DNA of 64,000 bases from Staphylococcus delphini. Its GTDB lineage: Bacteria > Bacillota > Bacilli > Staphylococcales > Staphylococcaceae. Where the stretch lies: positions 2,046,001 to 2,110,000 of the forward strand of contig NZ_LR134263.1 of the NCBI RefSeq assembly GCF_900636325.1, in the 5' to 3' direction. Positions 55,865-63,644 of this stretch are shown here, piece by piece (position 1 is the first letter of the stretch; the number at the start of each line of letters is the position of its first letter). The position numbers were made by a program, and so were the translations under genes. The notes beneath the pieces were generated by a model. That model had not been told where the DNA came from. It saw only the letters and a list, made by a program, of their open reading frames with translations, and did no database searches.

Positions 55865-56587
55865 TTAATTTAATGTTATAAGTTCATTTTTATCTAACGC
55901 TATAATATTGGGCTGCTTTAAATCTTTAACAAACGCTTTTTCATCATTCATATCTTCATCTAAAATAAATGTCAAATTTTCTTTATTAATCATGGCGTGC
56001 ATGGCAAAAGAACGAATACTGTACATGGCTTGATTTGATTTATTTATGATTTTAAATCCGATATTTTGCCCACTTTCATCTACAACCATGAAATCAAATG
56101 TTATGTTATCTTTCTTATTTTTGCCAATGACTCTATATGATTTTCTTACTTTCGCAAATCTTTGTTTAAGATAAGTCGTGATATATTCTTTCTTTTCATC
56201 TTCTGTCATTTTTTTATCTTCATTCATTGAAGTATGCAATATATACCGCGTCGTATCTTCAATGAACTTTTCGACTTGTTTTAAATCATTAAATGTTTGA
56301 GCTTCGATACTCGTGAATTTGAAATTATTCACATAATTGAAGGTAAAGTCAGATAACTCTCCTTTAAAATTCAATACGCTCTCTTTAATAGAATTTAACA
56401 ATAATTTAGTGAATTTCGGATTAAGTTCGTCATCAAATGTAAAAAGTTTATTTATTTTTGGCATAATATTAAAGTGATTCTTATGATAAGAAGTTCCATC
56501 TACCTGAAAGACAACTGCAACAGCTATATTTGAAATCAATAAAACATCAGGATAATAATTTAAACTTGCGTATTTTACTTTATACAT
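55865..56587 (-). CDS. unknown protein with DUF3037-like N-terminus
   Basis: A 240-residue soluble protein. The start 'MYKVKYASLNYYPDVLLISNIAVAVVFQVDG' has the pattern of proteins that begin 'Y-x-x-x-x-Y-x-P-D...N-I-x-V', as in DUF3037. The middle is helical and charged, and the C-terminus ('ENLTFILDEDMNDEKAFVKDLKQPNIIALDKNELITLN') looks like an alpha/beta end. ATG 56587 has GAGGTG 6 bases upstream; the in-frame GTG at 56596 is inside that site. Just upstream is a coding scrap ending at 56593. It lies in a strongly AT-rich, probably acquired segment. Function unknown. Confidence 0.65.
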   Translation of the reverse strand: MYKVKYASLNYYPDVLLISNIAVAVVFQVDGTSYHKNHFNIMPKINKLFTFDDELNPKFTKLLLNSIKESVLNFKGELSDFTFNYVNNFKFTSIEAQTFNDLKQVEKFIEDTTRYILHTSMNEDKKMTEDEKKEYITTYLKQRFAKVRKSYRVIGKNKKDNITFDFMVVDESGQNIGFKIINKSNQAMYSIRSFAMHAMINKENLTFILDEDMNDEKAFVKDLKQPNIIALDKNELITLN

Positions 56588-56592
56588 ATTGC

Positions 56593-56725
56593 TCACCTCA
56601 CTAAATATTGCTTAATTTCTTTAATTATATCATCATATTCTTCAATGTTTCTTGTTAAGTATTTCTTTAGATTCTCGATATCATTCTTTTCAAAACGGCT
56701 TAGAAGTATTTGAGGTACGTTTAAC
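56593..56725 (-). pseudogene. decayed small coding fragment upstream of the unknown gene
   Basis: On the minus strand one frame reads 'VPQILLSRFEKNDIENLKKYLTRNIEEYDDIIKEIKQYLVR' and stops at 56593, overlapping the ribosome site of the next gene. The frame has no ATG, GTG or TTG and is closed upstream by TGA. The neighbouring frame begins 'LNKVEVKRTSNTSKPF' and stops where the first is already open. The simplest reading is one short charged helical protein split by a frameshift. Confidence 0.4.
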
Positions 56726-56866
56726 CTCCACTTTATTCAAATCATATAGCCATTTAAATAAAAACATGTATTCCATTTAGCTATAAACAAGATTTTTGGT
56801 AAAAGTGACGAAAATTTTCAAAACTGGTCATAACCACTCATGACAAGCTGAAATGCCTTAAAATTA

Positions 56867-56880
56867 AGTAAACGCTTACA
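56867..56880 (+). promoter_or_regulatory. cre-like site before the sulfatase gene
   Basis: AGTAAACGCTTACA; its reverse complement TGTAAGCGTTTACT fits the CcpA consensus TGWAANCGNTNWCA at 13 of 14 positions. It lies about 100 bases before the gene. Confidence 0.6.
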
Positions 56881-56981
56881 TTAACACCCCCATAATTCAT
56901 TGATTCCCTTTAAAATTGGTCATATTGTCAATACGTACCATTAGTGCTATTTTTAAATTAAATAGAGAAAGGAGAGATTGG

Positions 56982-58472
56982 ATGGATACACAACAACAAC
57001 CGAATATCATCCTCATTTGTGTGGATCAACTGCGCTTTGACACGTTAGGTCATCATCACCACCCTGTCGTTTCAACACCTCATTTGGATATGTTGGCATC
57101 TCAAGGTTATCATTTTAATCAAATGTATACTGCCGTGCCAAGTTGTATCGCAAGTCGTGCAGCATTGATGACAGGATTGACACAAGCGAATCATGGTCGT
57201 GTCGGTTATGAAGACAATGTGGACTGGGCTTATGATCAATTTATGGCAGATAGTTTTAGAAATGCAGGGTATCAAACAGAAGCAGTGGGCAAGTTGCACG
57301 TAACACCTGAACGAAAACGTATTGGCTTTGATCATGTGATGTTGCATGATGGTTATCTTCACGAAGCACGTAAATACACCGCACCGTATGGTCAAAATTT
57401 TGAATATGCTGACGATTATTTAATGTGGTTGAAAGAACAGTTAGGCCATCGCGCAGATTTAATGGACGATGGTATCGAACCGAATTCATGGGTCGCACGT
57501 CCGTGGATGTATGAGGAACAGTATCATCCAACAAATTGGGTTGTACATGAAGGCATTCGTTTTTTACAAAGAAGAGACCCCGAAAAACCATTTTTCTTAA
57601 ACCTTTCATTTACACGCCCTCACCCACCGCTCAATCCGCCCCAATACTATTTTGATATGTATATGAATAAAATAGATGAATTTCCGGAGATTGAGATTGG
57701 TGATTGGAAAGATATAGAGGAACCGTTACCTTTTAGTATTACAGCTAAAAAAGGACATTATCATAAAGACGAACTCGATCGGATGCGTGCAGGCTATTAT
57801 GGCAATATCACACATATCGATCACCAAATCGGTCGCTTCCTGATCGCGCTGAATGAACAACGTATCGCCAAAAATACCATTATTTTATTTGTATCTGACC
57901 ATGGCGATCAATTAGGTGAACACAATTTATTCAGAAAAGCGTATCCGTATCAAGGAAGTATCCATATTCCGATGATGATTTATGATAAAGGCAACTTATT
58001 AAAAGGGAAGCATCACGATTTACATCAAATTGCTGAATTAAGAGATATTTATCCAACTTTATTAGATTTGGCCAATATCGACATTCCAACAAACATTGAT
58101 GGTGTGAGCTTAAAACCTGCCCTTTACGACGATACTTTTGTGACACGCGACTATCTACATGGTGAACACAGTTTCGGTAAAGATTCGAACCAATTTATCA
58201 TGAATGATACGTGGAAATATACATGGTATCCGGTAAGAGGCATCGAACAATTGTTTCATTATCAAAATGATCCACATGAAAAGCATAACTTAATTCATGA
58301 AGCTGAACATCAAGCGATTAAAAATGAATTGAAGCAACAATTGATTAAAGCATTGACAGGGAGAGAAGAAGGTTTTGTGAAAGATGGTGAACTTCAGATT
58401 TTATCTGAAACAAAACCTACACTCAATCATTTACAAGCACGAAACAAATCTGCACAGCGTCAGCGTCAATAA
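56982..58472 (+). CDS. sulfatase (type I, Cys-type)
   Basis: A 496-residue cytosolic sulfatase: no signal peptide. 'IILICVDQLRFDTLG' gives the metal Asp. 'AVPSCIASRAALMTGL' is the C-x-A-S-R motif whose Cys becomes formylglycine, so a maturase (not in this window) is needed. 'YHPTNWVVHEGIRFL', 'NLSFTRPHPPLNPP' and 'ILFVSDHGDQLGEHNLFRKAYPY' complete the metal and substrate set. It is followed by mannose-family PTS genes, which suggests it removes sulfate from a sugar after PTS import. ATG 56982 has AAGGAGAG; a longer in-frame start lacks one. Confidence 0.87.
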   Translation: MDTQQQPNIILICVDQLRFDTLGHHHHPVVSTPHLDMLASQGYHFNQMYTAVPSCIASRAALMTGLTQANHGRVGYEDNVDWAYDQFMADSFRNAGYQTEAVGKLHVTPERKRIGFDHVMLHDGYLHEARKYTAPYGQNFEYADDYLMWLKEQLGHRADLMDDGIEPNSWVARPWMYEEQYHPTNWVVHEGIRFLQRRDPEKPFFLNLSFTRPHPPLNPPQYYFDMYMNKIDEFPEIEIGDWKDIEEPLPFSITAKKGHYHKDELDRMRAGYYGNITHIDHQIGRFLIALNEQRIAKNTIILFVSDHGDQLGEHNLFRKAYPYQGSIHIPMMIYDKGNLLKGKHHDLHQIAELRDIYPTLLDLANIDIPTNIDGVSLKPALYDDTFVTRDYLHGEHSFGKDSNQFIMNDTWKYTWYPVRGIEQLFHYQNDPHEKHNLIHEAEHQAIKNELKQQLIKALTGREEGFVKDGELQILSETKPTLNHLQARNKSAQRQRQ

Positions 58473-58496
58473 TCAAATCAATATGACACTGCTTTA

Positions 58497-58535
58497 TTCT
58501 AAAGCTATATGTGATGCGCATATAGCTTTAGTTTA
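58497..58535 (+). terminator. hairpin between sulfatase and PTS genes
   Basis: CTAAAGCTATATG-tgatg-CGCATATAGCTTTAG, an almost perfect 15-bp stem with only a weak T tail (TTTAAAT). It is a partial terminator or an mRNA processing/stability element. Confidence 0.65.
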
Positions 58536-58544
58536 AATAAATTA

Positions 58545-58558
58545 TGTAAGCGTTAACA
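58545..58558 (+). promoter_or_regulatory. cre site before the PTS genes
   Basis: TGTAAGCGTTAACA matches the CcpA consensus TGWAANCGNTNWCA at every position and lies 19 bases before the EIIC start. CcpA bound here would block transcription or read-through from the sulfatase gene. Confidence 0.75.
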
Positions 58559-58576
58559 TAAAGGGAGTTGAAAATT

Positions 58577-59473
58577 ATGGATATTCTATGGTGGCAAATT
58601 TTACTTTTAACAATTTATGCAGGTGTCCAAATCCTAGATAACTTATCATTTGGATTTTTAGCACAACCTGTTATGGCCGGCCTTATCAGTGGTCTCGTTA
58701 TGGGTGATGTCACTACAGGCCTTATCATCGGGGGCGGTATGCAATTAACCATCCTCGGTGTAGGGACATTCGGTGGTGCGTCTCATATCGACGCCAACTC
58801 AGGGACTGTTTTATCTGTTGCCTTTTCGGTAGCGATTGGGATGAACCCAGAACAAGCCCTAGCAACATTAGGTGTACCAGTAGCGAGCTTAATGATTCAA
58901 ACAGACATCTTAGCACGTTTCACAAACACATTCTTTGCGCATCGTATTGATAGCAAAATTGAAAAAATGGACTACAGAGGCATTGAGCGTAACTACTTAT
59001 ATGGTGCCATTCCTTGGTCGTTATCACGTGCGGTTCCTGTATTCTTAGCTTTAACTTTCGGTAGCAATATCGTTAAACCGGTCGTGAATTACTTGAACAC
59101 AGACTTAAAATGGTTAGGTGATGGCTTAACATTGGCAGGTGCTCTTTTACCAGCTGTTGGTTTCGCAATCTTATTAAAATACTTACCATTAAAACGTCAT
59201 TACCCATACTTTATTCTTGGTTTCGTCATTACTGCATTATTCGTTACGATTTTTGGTGGTTTAACAACATTAGGGACTTCAGTTGCTGGGTTAGACAAAA
59301 ACTTTACAGCTGCAATGGGTCCACTTCCAATGCTTGCAGTTGCTTTAATCGGTTTCAGTTTAGCAGCAATGGCTTACCAACGTAGCACGCAAACAGCACC
59401 AAGATATGCGGGTCAACAACGTCAACAGTCAAATGTAGATGATGAGGGGGAAATAGAAGATGACGAACTCTAA
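58577..59473 (+). CDS. mannose-family PTS permease subunit IIC
   Basis: A 298-residue membrane protein of the EII-Sor/Man IIC type: 'LLTIYAGVQILDNLSFGFLAQPVMAGLISGLVMGDVTTGLIIGGGMQLTILGVGTFGGAS' is the family N-terminus, and 'ALATLGVPVASLMIQTDILARFTNTFF' follows. It forms the sugar channel with IID. The C-terminus is hydrophilic (RQQSNVDDEGEIEDDEL). ATG 58577 has AGGGAG 9 bases before it. It overlaps the IID gene by 14 bases. Confidence 0.87.
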   Translation: MDILWWQILLLTIYAGVQILDNLSFGFLAQPVMAGLISGLVMGDVTTGLIIGGGMQLTILGVGTFGGASHIDANSGTVLSVAFSVAIGMNPEQALATLGVPVASLMIQTDILARFTNTFFAHRIDSKIEKMDYRGIERNYLYGAIPWSLSRAVPVFLALTFGSNIVKPVVNYLNTDLKWLGDGLTLAGALLPAVGFAILLKYLPLKRHYPYFILGFVITALFVTIFGGLTTLGTSVAGLDKNFTAAMGPLPMLAVALIGFSLAAMAYQRSTQTAPRYAGQQRQQSNVDDEGEIEDDEL

Positions 59474-60353
59474 AACAAAAAATTCAAAAGAACCTTTAGC
59501 ATTAAACAATCCGTTTGAAGATCCAACATTAACAGGAAGACCCCCTAAAGAGCCGTATAAACTCACGAAGAAAGACTTTCGTCAAATCAACTTGCGGAGT
59601 TTATTCTTCTTCCAATGGGGCTGGAACTACGAACGTATGCAAGGCTCTGGGTACTTATTTACAATTTTACCGCAATTGCGCAAAATGTATGGCGATAACT
59701 CACCTGAATTAAAAGAAATGATGCGTACACATGCGCAATTCTTCAATACAAGTAACTACTTTAATACGATTGTGACAGGTATCGATATCGCAATGGAAGA
59801 AAATGAAGGACTTAAAGCAAAAGAATCTGTGAAAGGGATTAAAGTTGGTTTGATGGGACCATTCGCGGCAGTTGGGGATGCCATTTTCGGTTCATTAATT
59901 CCAACGATCTTCGGTGCCATCGCAGCTAACATGGCCGCAGACGGTAACCCATTTGGTATTTTACTTTGGTTCTTCGCAGTCTTATTCATTATCGGCTTCA
60001 GATGGAAACAATTACCATTCGCTTATAAAGAAGGGATTTCACTCGTTACAACAATGCAACACCGTTTAGAATCATTGACAAACGCAGCAACATTAATGGG
60101 TGTTTTCATGGTTGGTGCGCTTGTTGCGACAATGATTCGTGTGAAATTTGCATTTGCACCAACACTTGGCGACGTGACAATCAATTTCAGTAAAAATGCT
60201 GACATGATTTTACCACGTCTTGTGCCATTAGCAGTAGTATTCGCTGTATATTGGTTATTAGGTCGTAAAAATATGAACTCAACACGTGCGATCTTCATCG
60301 TGATTATCGTAGCGATTCTTTTCTCAAGCTTAGGCATTTTACAAAAATTATAA
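59460..60353 (+). CDS. mannose-family PTS permease subunit IID
   Basis: A 297-residue IID protein: 'LRSLFFFQWGWNYERMQGSGYLFTILPQLRKMYGDNSPELKEMMRTHAQFFNTSNYFNTIVTGIDIAMEE' and 'GIKVGLMGPFAAVGDAIFGSLIPTIFGAIAANMA' are diagnostic. It pairs with IIC; GAGGGGG box inside the end of the IIC gene. The phosphotransfer subunits IIA and IIB of this family are not encoded here and must come from elsewhere. The sulfatase upstream suggests a sulfated amino sugar or glycosaminoglycan fragment as substrate; that is inference. Confidence 0.87.
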   Translation: MTNSKTKNSKEPLALNNPFEDPTLTGRPPKEPYKLTKKDFRQINLRSLFFFQWGWNYERMQGSGYLFTILPQLRKMYGDNSPELKEMMRTHAQFFNTSNYFNTIVTGIDIAMEENEGLKAKESVKGIKVGLMGPFAAVGDAIFGSLIPTIFGAIAANMAADGNPFGILLWFFAVLFIIGFRWKQLPFAYKEGISLVTTMQHRLESLTNAATLMGVFMVGALVATMIRVKFAFAPTLGDVTINFSKNADMILPRLVPLAVVFAVYWLLGRKNMNSTRAIFIVIIVAILFSSLGILQKL

Positions 60354-60364
60354 AAATGAAAATA

Positions 60365-60412
60365 AAATCCCGTTACATTCGCTCAGCTGGGCAAACGTAG
60401 CGGGATTTTTTT
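60365..60412 (+). terminator. intrinsic terminator of the PTS genes
   Basis: AAATCCCGTTAC / GTAGCGGGATTT with one wobble and seven T. Confidence 0.85.
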
Positions 60413-60470
60413 GATGATAAGTTGTTGCTCGTAGGTTACTCCACTACTAATCTTAGTATGTTTGATTTAA

Positions 60471-60896
60471 TTATGATTTAACATATTTCATTGCTATATC
60501 ATTTTTAGGATCTTTTTCAAGTACTTTATTTGCAACCATTTTAATATTCTCTTTGGTAATCATATCAAAATCTGGTTCATCTAGAATTTCTAAAAATTCA
60601 TTTAACAGATTTTGATCTTTAAATTGTGAGATTTCTAGTGATTGCCAATAGTGATAATAAGCTAAATCATAAGCACTATCCACATAATTAAAGTGAAAAT
60701 GATAGATGCTTGCGACCATTTCATGATATTCAATCGTGTTAATTTGATTAGCAAGGTTTGATAAATAAAATGCTAATTTTTCGTCTGAAATATCGTTTGA
60801 CATAAAGTATGTTAAAACATTCTCTATATCTTTGTTTTCTAACATTTTTTGTAATTCAGTTGGCAATAAATTTAATATAATGTTAGTACTCTTCAT
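60471..60896 (-). CDS. probable immunity protein of the adjacent toxin remnant
   Basis: A 141-residue acidic, helical, soluble protein with no recognised domain ('EMVASIYHFHFNYVDSAYDLAYYHYWQSLEISQF', TPR-like in style). It lies immediately 3' of a degraded polymorphic-toxin gene on the same strand, the usual place of the immunity gene, and unlike the toxin it is intact. Preservation after loss of the toxin would protect against the same toxin from other strains. Function is inferred from position only. Confidence 0.55.
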   Translation of the reverse strand: MKSTNIILNLLPTELQKMLENKDIENVLTYFMSNDISDEKLAFYLSNLANQINTIEYHEMVASIYHFHFNYVDSAYDLAYYHYWQSLEISQFKDQNLLNEFLEILDEPDFDMITKENIKMVANKVLEKDPKNDIAMKYVKS

Positions 60897-60967
60897 TTAT
60901 TTGACCCACCCATTCGGTACATATATTACCGTTTTACGTGCATAGGTTACAACTACAGTCCTACCAC

Positions 60968-61660
60968 TCATGGTAAGTGTTTTTGATATGCTTTTTTCTT
61001 ATATCTGCTTTGATTTCCATGCCTCATAACATGTGACATTACTTTAGAAACATCACTCCAACTGTTTTTAGTTACTTTGCTCCAATTATGTTTACTAGCA
61101 AGAATGTGTTTTCTTTTATTTGCACCTAAATTTGCTATTGGAGGTAAAACTTTACTAGGCTTTAGTTTTAATAGCGTTTTGAGTTGCTTTCTTTCCATAT
61201 TTTTTTAAAGCCTATTTCAGACCATATCTAGCTACAGCTGCTAATATGATTAATGGCCATACAGATGATTTAGCTTCAATTGAGTTGTATTTTGTTACTT
61301 CCCCAGTATCTTTATCGATAAATGTAGCTTCATATTCTTCATTTTCAAGTTGATCTATTAAAATATTATACTGCTTATTTATTGATTACTATTTTCGTCA
61401 ATATAATTACCCTTAACGCCCACTGTATCAGTATCCAAATCATATTGAATATTTGCTTTTAAATCAATATCTTCTTTAGATAATGCAATTACTGGATCTG
61501 TATCGTTATTTGTTTTATCAATAATTTCTACTTCATTGGGATTTTGTAAATTACTTTTATGTAAATCTTCTTGTGTGATTTCGTTGTTAGATGTTTCACT
61601 TGCATTAATATTTCCAGTACAAAGTAAAGATTGAAGGTTATAGGTTTACGACGTACAGAA
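60968..61660 (-). pseudogene. secreted polymorphic toxin remnant, SAR2788-like
   Basis: Pieces in three frames read in order on the minus strand: a signal-peptide end 'LLCTGNINASETSNNEITQEDL' (about 61630), 'IALSKEDIDLKANIQYDLDTDTVGVKGNYIDENSNQ', then after a shift 'YNILIDQLENEEYEATFIDKDTGEVTKYNSIEAKSSVWPLIILAAVARYGLK', a stop at about 61207, then a 76-residue open part with 'ANLGANKRKHILASKHNWSKVTKNSWSDVSKVMSHVMRHG'. That last part is a C-terminal toxin-type domain with the H-x4-KH-x-W pattern. I connect it, from memory, with the SAR2788 family of putative staphylococcal toxins. The 5' end is replaced by an IS21-type end. At least two lesions are present, so no active toxin is made. Confidence 0.65.
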
Positions 61661-61791
61661 TACTATCTCAATCTAACAACCTCCGATCAAAAATCGAGTT
61701 AAGAGGTGATTTATAATTTAGACAATAAAAAATGTAGAAAAACAGCATTTTCATTCCGCCATTTTTCTACATTTTATAACCGCCATTTACA
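61660..61791 (-). mobile_element. left end of an IS21-like element inserted in the toxin gene
   Basis: On the minus strand from 61791: TGTAAATGGCGGTTATAAAA, then repeats of the motif (ATGGCGGAATGAAAATG, GCTGTTTTTCTACAT). It ends with 'GGAGGTTGTTAGATTGAGA', which matches the ribosome site and first codons of the istA copy at 7923-7942. The rest of the element is gone; toxin sequence follows. Confidence 0.55.
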
Positions 61792-61821
61792 CCTCACTGT
61801 AGCAAAAAACTGTGAAGAAAT

Positions 61822-62646
61822 TTATGAAGAATTGCTTTCTCTACGTTTTTTAAATATTATAATTGAAATCATAATTAAAAAAGAAAACATTGTAATGATA
61901 GATACAGTAGAGCCATATTCCCCACCAGTAATAGTTATATACGGACTATGGTAGACATACTCTATTAAACTTTGACTATGTCTTTCGGTTGTAATATCGA
62001 ATAACTGTGTTGAATCAAAGAGGAAATGAACTGTAATTGATGCCCATATTGTACGATAATATATAGAAATCAATCCATAAAAAATCCCAGCAATAAAAAT
62101 TCCAGTGATAACTAAAAATAAAGTTTTAAGATTATCAACCCCATTCATAAGGTGAACAGCACCGAATAAAAATGATGTTATAATCAAACTGAAATTAATA
62201 TTAGTTTTCTTTTCGATATAACCCATTAAAAATCCTCTAAAAAAAAGTTCTTCTGAAATAGCCGTAGTTAAAGAAGTTATAAGAATAACTATTGTTAACA
62301 AAAATAAGTTTCCATTATTAAATTCCCATTTGCCGTTTGTTAGTATATTAAATAGTAAATACATAAGTCCTATACCTACAAGACTTATCAGAAACCACTC
62401 TACTTTAAGATAAGGTGCTGTGATTCGATAATCATTCAAATCAGCTTTGAATCCTTTTTTAATCCATAAAATAAAAATTATGGAAGTTAATACTAAAATT
62501 AATACATGAAAAGCCACATATCCTACATCACCCATACCTATAAAATTAAATAAACCGATGAGAGGTGAAAGAGCATTTATTAAAGTCATTACAATTAGAG
62601 CAATTAAACAAGTTATCAAGGTTTTAAAAGTGCTTCTCAAACTCAT
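61822..62646 (-). CDS. CPBP family intramembrane metalloprotease
   Basis: A 274-residue protein with about eight membrane segments. 'TAISEELFFRGFLMGYIEKK' holds the EExxFRG motif (about residue 133), with 'SFLFGAVHL' and 'ITVHFLFDSTQLF' giving the His motifs 2 and 3, so the site looks complete, unlike the relative at 24542-25144. Such proteins process prenylated or peptide substrates, and several give self-immunity to bacteriocins. It lies between IS fragments, so it is probably acquired. ATG 62646 preferred over GTG 62649; the ribosome site AGAAAG is modest. Confidence 0.82.
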   Translation of the reverse strand: MSLRSTFKTLITCLIALIVMTLINALSPLIGLFNFIGMGDVGYVAFHVLILVLTSIIFILWIKKGFKADLNDYRITAPYLKVEWFLISLVGIGLMYLLFNILTNGKWEFNNGNLFLLTIVILITSLTTAISEELFFRGFLMGYIEKKTNINFSLIITSFLFGAVHLMNGVDNLKTLFLVITGIFIAGIFYGLISIYYRTIWASITVHFLFDSTQLFDITTERHSQSLIEYVYHSPYITITGGEYGSTVSIITMFSFLIMISIIIFKKRRESNSS

Positions 62647-62866
62647 CACGCTTTCTAAAAAAGTAAATAAAGGTAATGCACTTTAAAATTCATAAATCAT
62701 CAATAAAAACTATAAAAAAATTATTATAAATAATAAATAAGTTATGACATATATTAATATAAACTATGGATCTATGTCAAGAATCCAAAAAAAGAGAATT
62801 TTACCGTGCTTCGCTTGCTAGTCTAGCCCGTAATGGGACTGAGTCATAATTCCTGCCCTCTTCGCT

Positions 62867-62911
62867 AAAAGCCCTGATTAGATGTCAAAGACATTTAATC
62901 AGGGCTTTTTT
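62867..62911 (+). terminator. strong terminator hairpin with no gene in front of it
   Basis: AAAAGCCCTGATTAGATGTC / GACATTTAATCAGGGCTTTT with a 3-base loop and six T. There is no protein gene on the plus strand for more than 1 kb upstream, so it may end a small RNA or be a leftover of a lost gene. Confidence 0.75.
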
Positions 62912-62929
62912 AGGTATTATAAAAAAGCA

Positions 62930-63033
62930 CTTACCGTATCATTATTGATAACCACAAAAATAATAGAAAAGGAGATATTATGGAGTCATAAGAATTGTAA
63001 CATGTCTCACCTTACAATTCCAATAGAAACTGA
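62930..63033 (+). mobile_element. 5' scrap of an IS1182-like transposase gene
   Basis: A leader with AAAAGGAG is followed, in one frame, by 'MSHLTIPIETD' (63001-63033), which resembles the N-terminus of staphylococcal IS1182/IS1272 transposases ('...YNMTQLTLPIET'). It is cut at 63034 by the IS21-like end TGTCAATCGCGG. Confidence 0.45.
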
Positions 63034-63644
63034 TGTCAATCGCGGTTTAAAAATGACGTATGTTTAAACTTTTTTCGCTTTTATAATCTTTAAGTCGGTA
63101 TGAATCACCTGTAATTTTAAATATTTTTGAAGGATGAATCAGTCTATTAATAATGGCTGCTGACGTTATCTTATTACTAAATGAATCCTCAACTAGAAAA
63201 GGGGATATTCGTCGTTATGATTATGGATCTTATTTCATATCTTAGTGACATTAAATCATAGAGGAGATCTGCCTGTTCTTTGAAGATGGGGGTATAGCCT
63301 ATCTCATTAATGATAAGGAGTTCGATTCTGTTTAATTGTTTTAAAGTTTTATTTATTATTCATTTTCTCTATTTATTATTTAATATTTAAATTAATTATT
63401 TAAAGTATAGAATCTCGTTTTGATATTTTGTTTACAAACTTCTACACCTAGCGATATTGCCAGATGGGTCTTACCGACACCACTATTACCTAAGAAACAT
63501 ATATTGATACTCTTCTCTAGAAAATGCTTGGATTTTAATGTGAGTACTTCTTGTTTATTAATACTTGGTTGAAACGTGAAATCAAAGTCACTTAAATGTT
63601 TAATATTAGGGAAACGTGCTAACTTAATAGCATGTTTAAATTTT
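63034..63644 (-). mobile_element. second decayed IS21-family copy (istB region), interrupted by an intron
   Basis: The right end TGTCAATCGCGGTTTAAAAATG starts at 63034 and the minus strand reads istB backwards. The C-terminal part (63067-63335) matches the copy at 8907-9204, with stops. The N-terminal part (63392-63644) encodes 'KLARFPNIKHLSDFDFTFQPSINKQEV' and 'CFLGNSGVGKTHLAISLGVEVCKQNIKTRFYTLNN' with an intact Walker A, then a stop. About 50 bases of AT-rich junk separate the two. The orientation is opposite to the 7.8-kb copy. At 63645 a group II intron begins. Confidence 0.85.

Noticed and set aside
61706..61954. An 82-codon plus-strand frame at the 3' end of the CPBP gene
   Set aside because: It reads through an IS21 end and antisense to the CPBP gene; it is not a gene.
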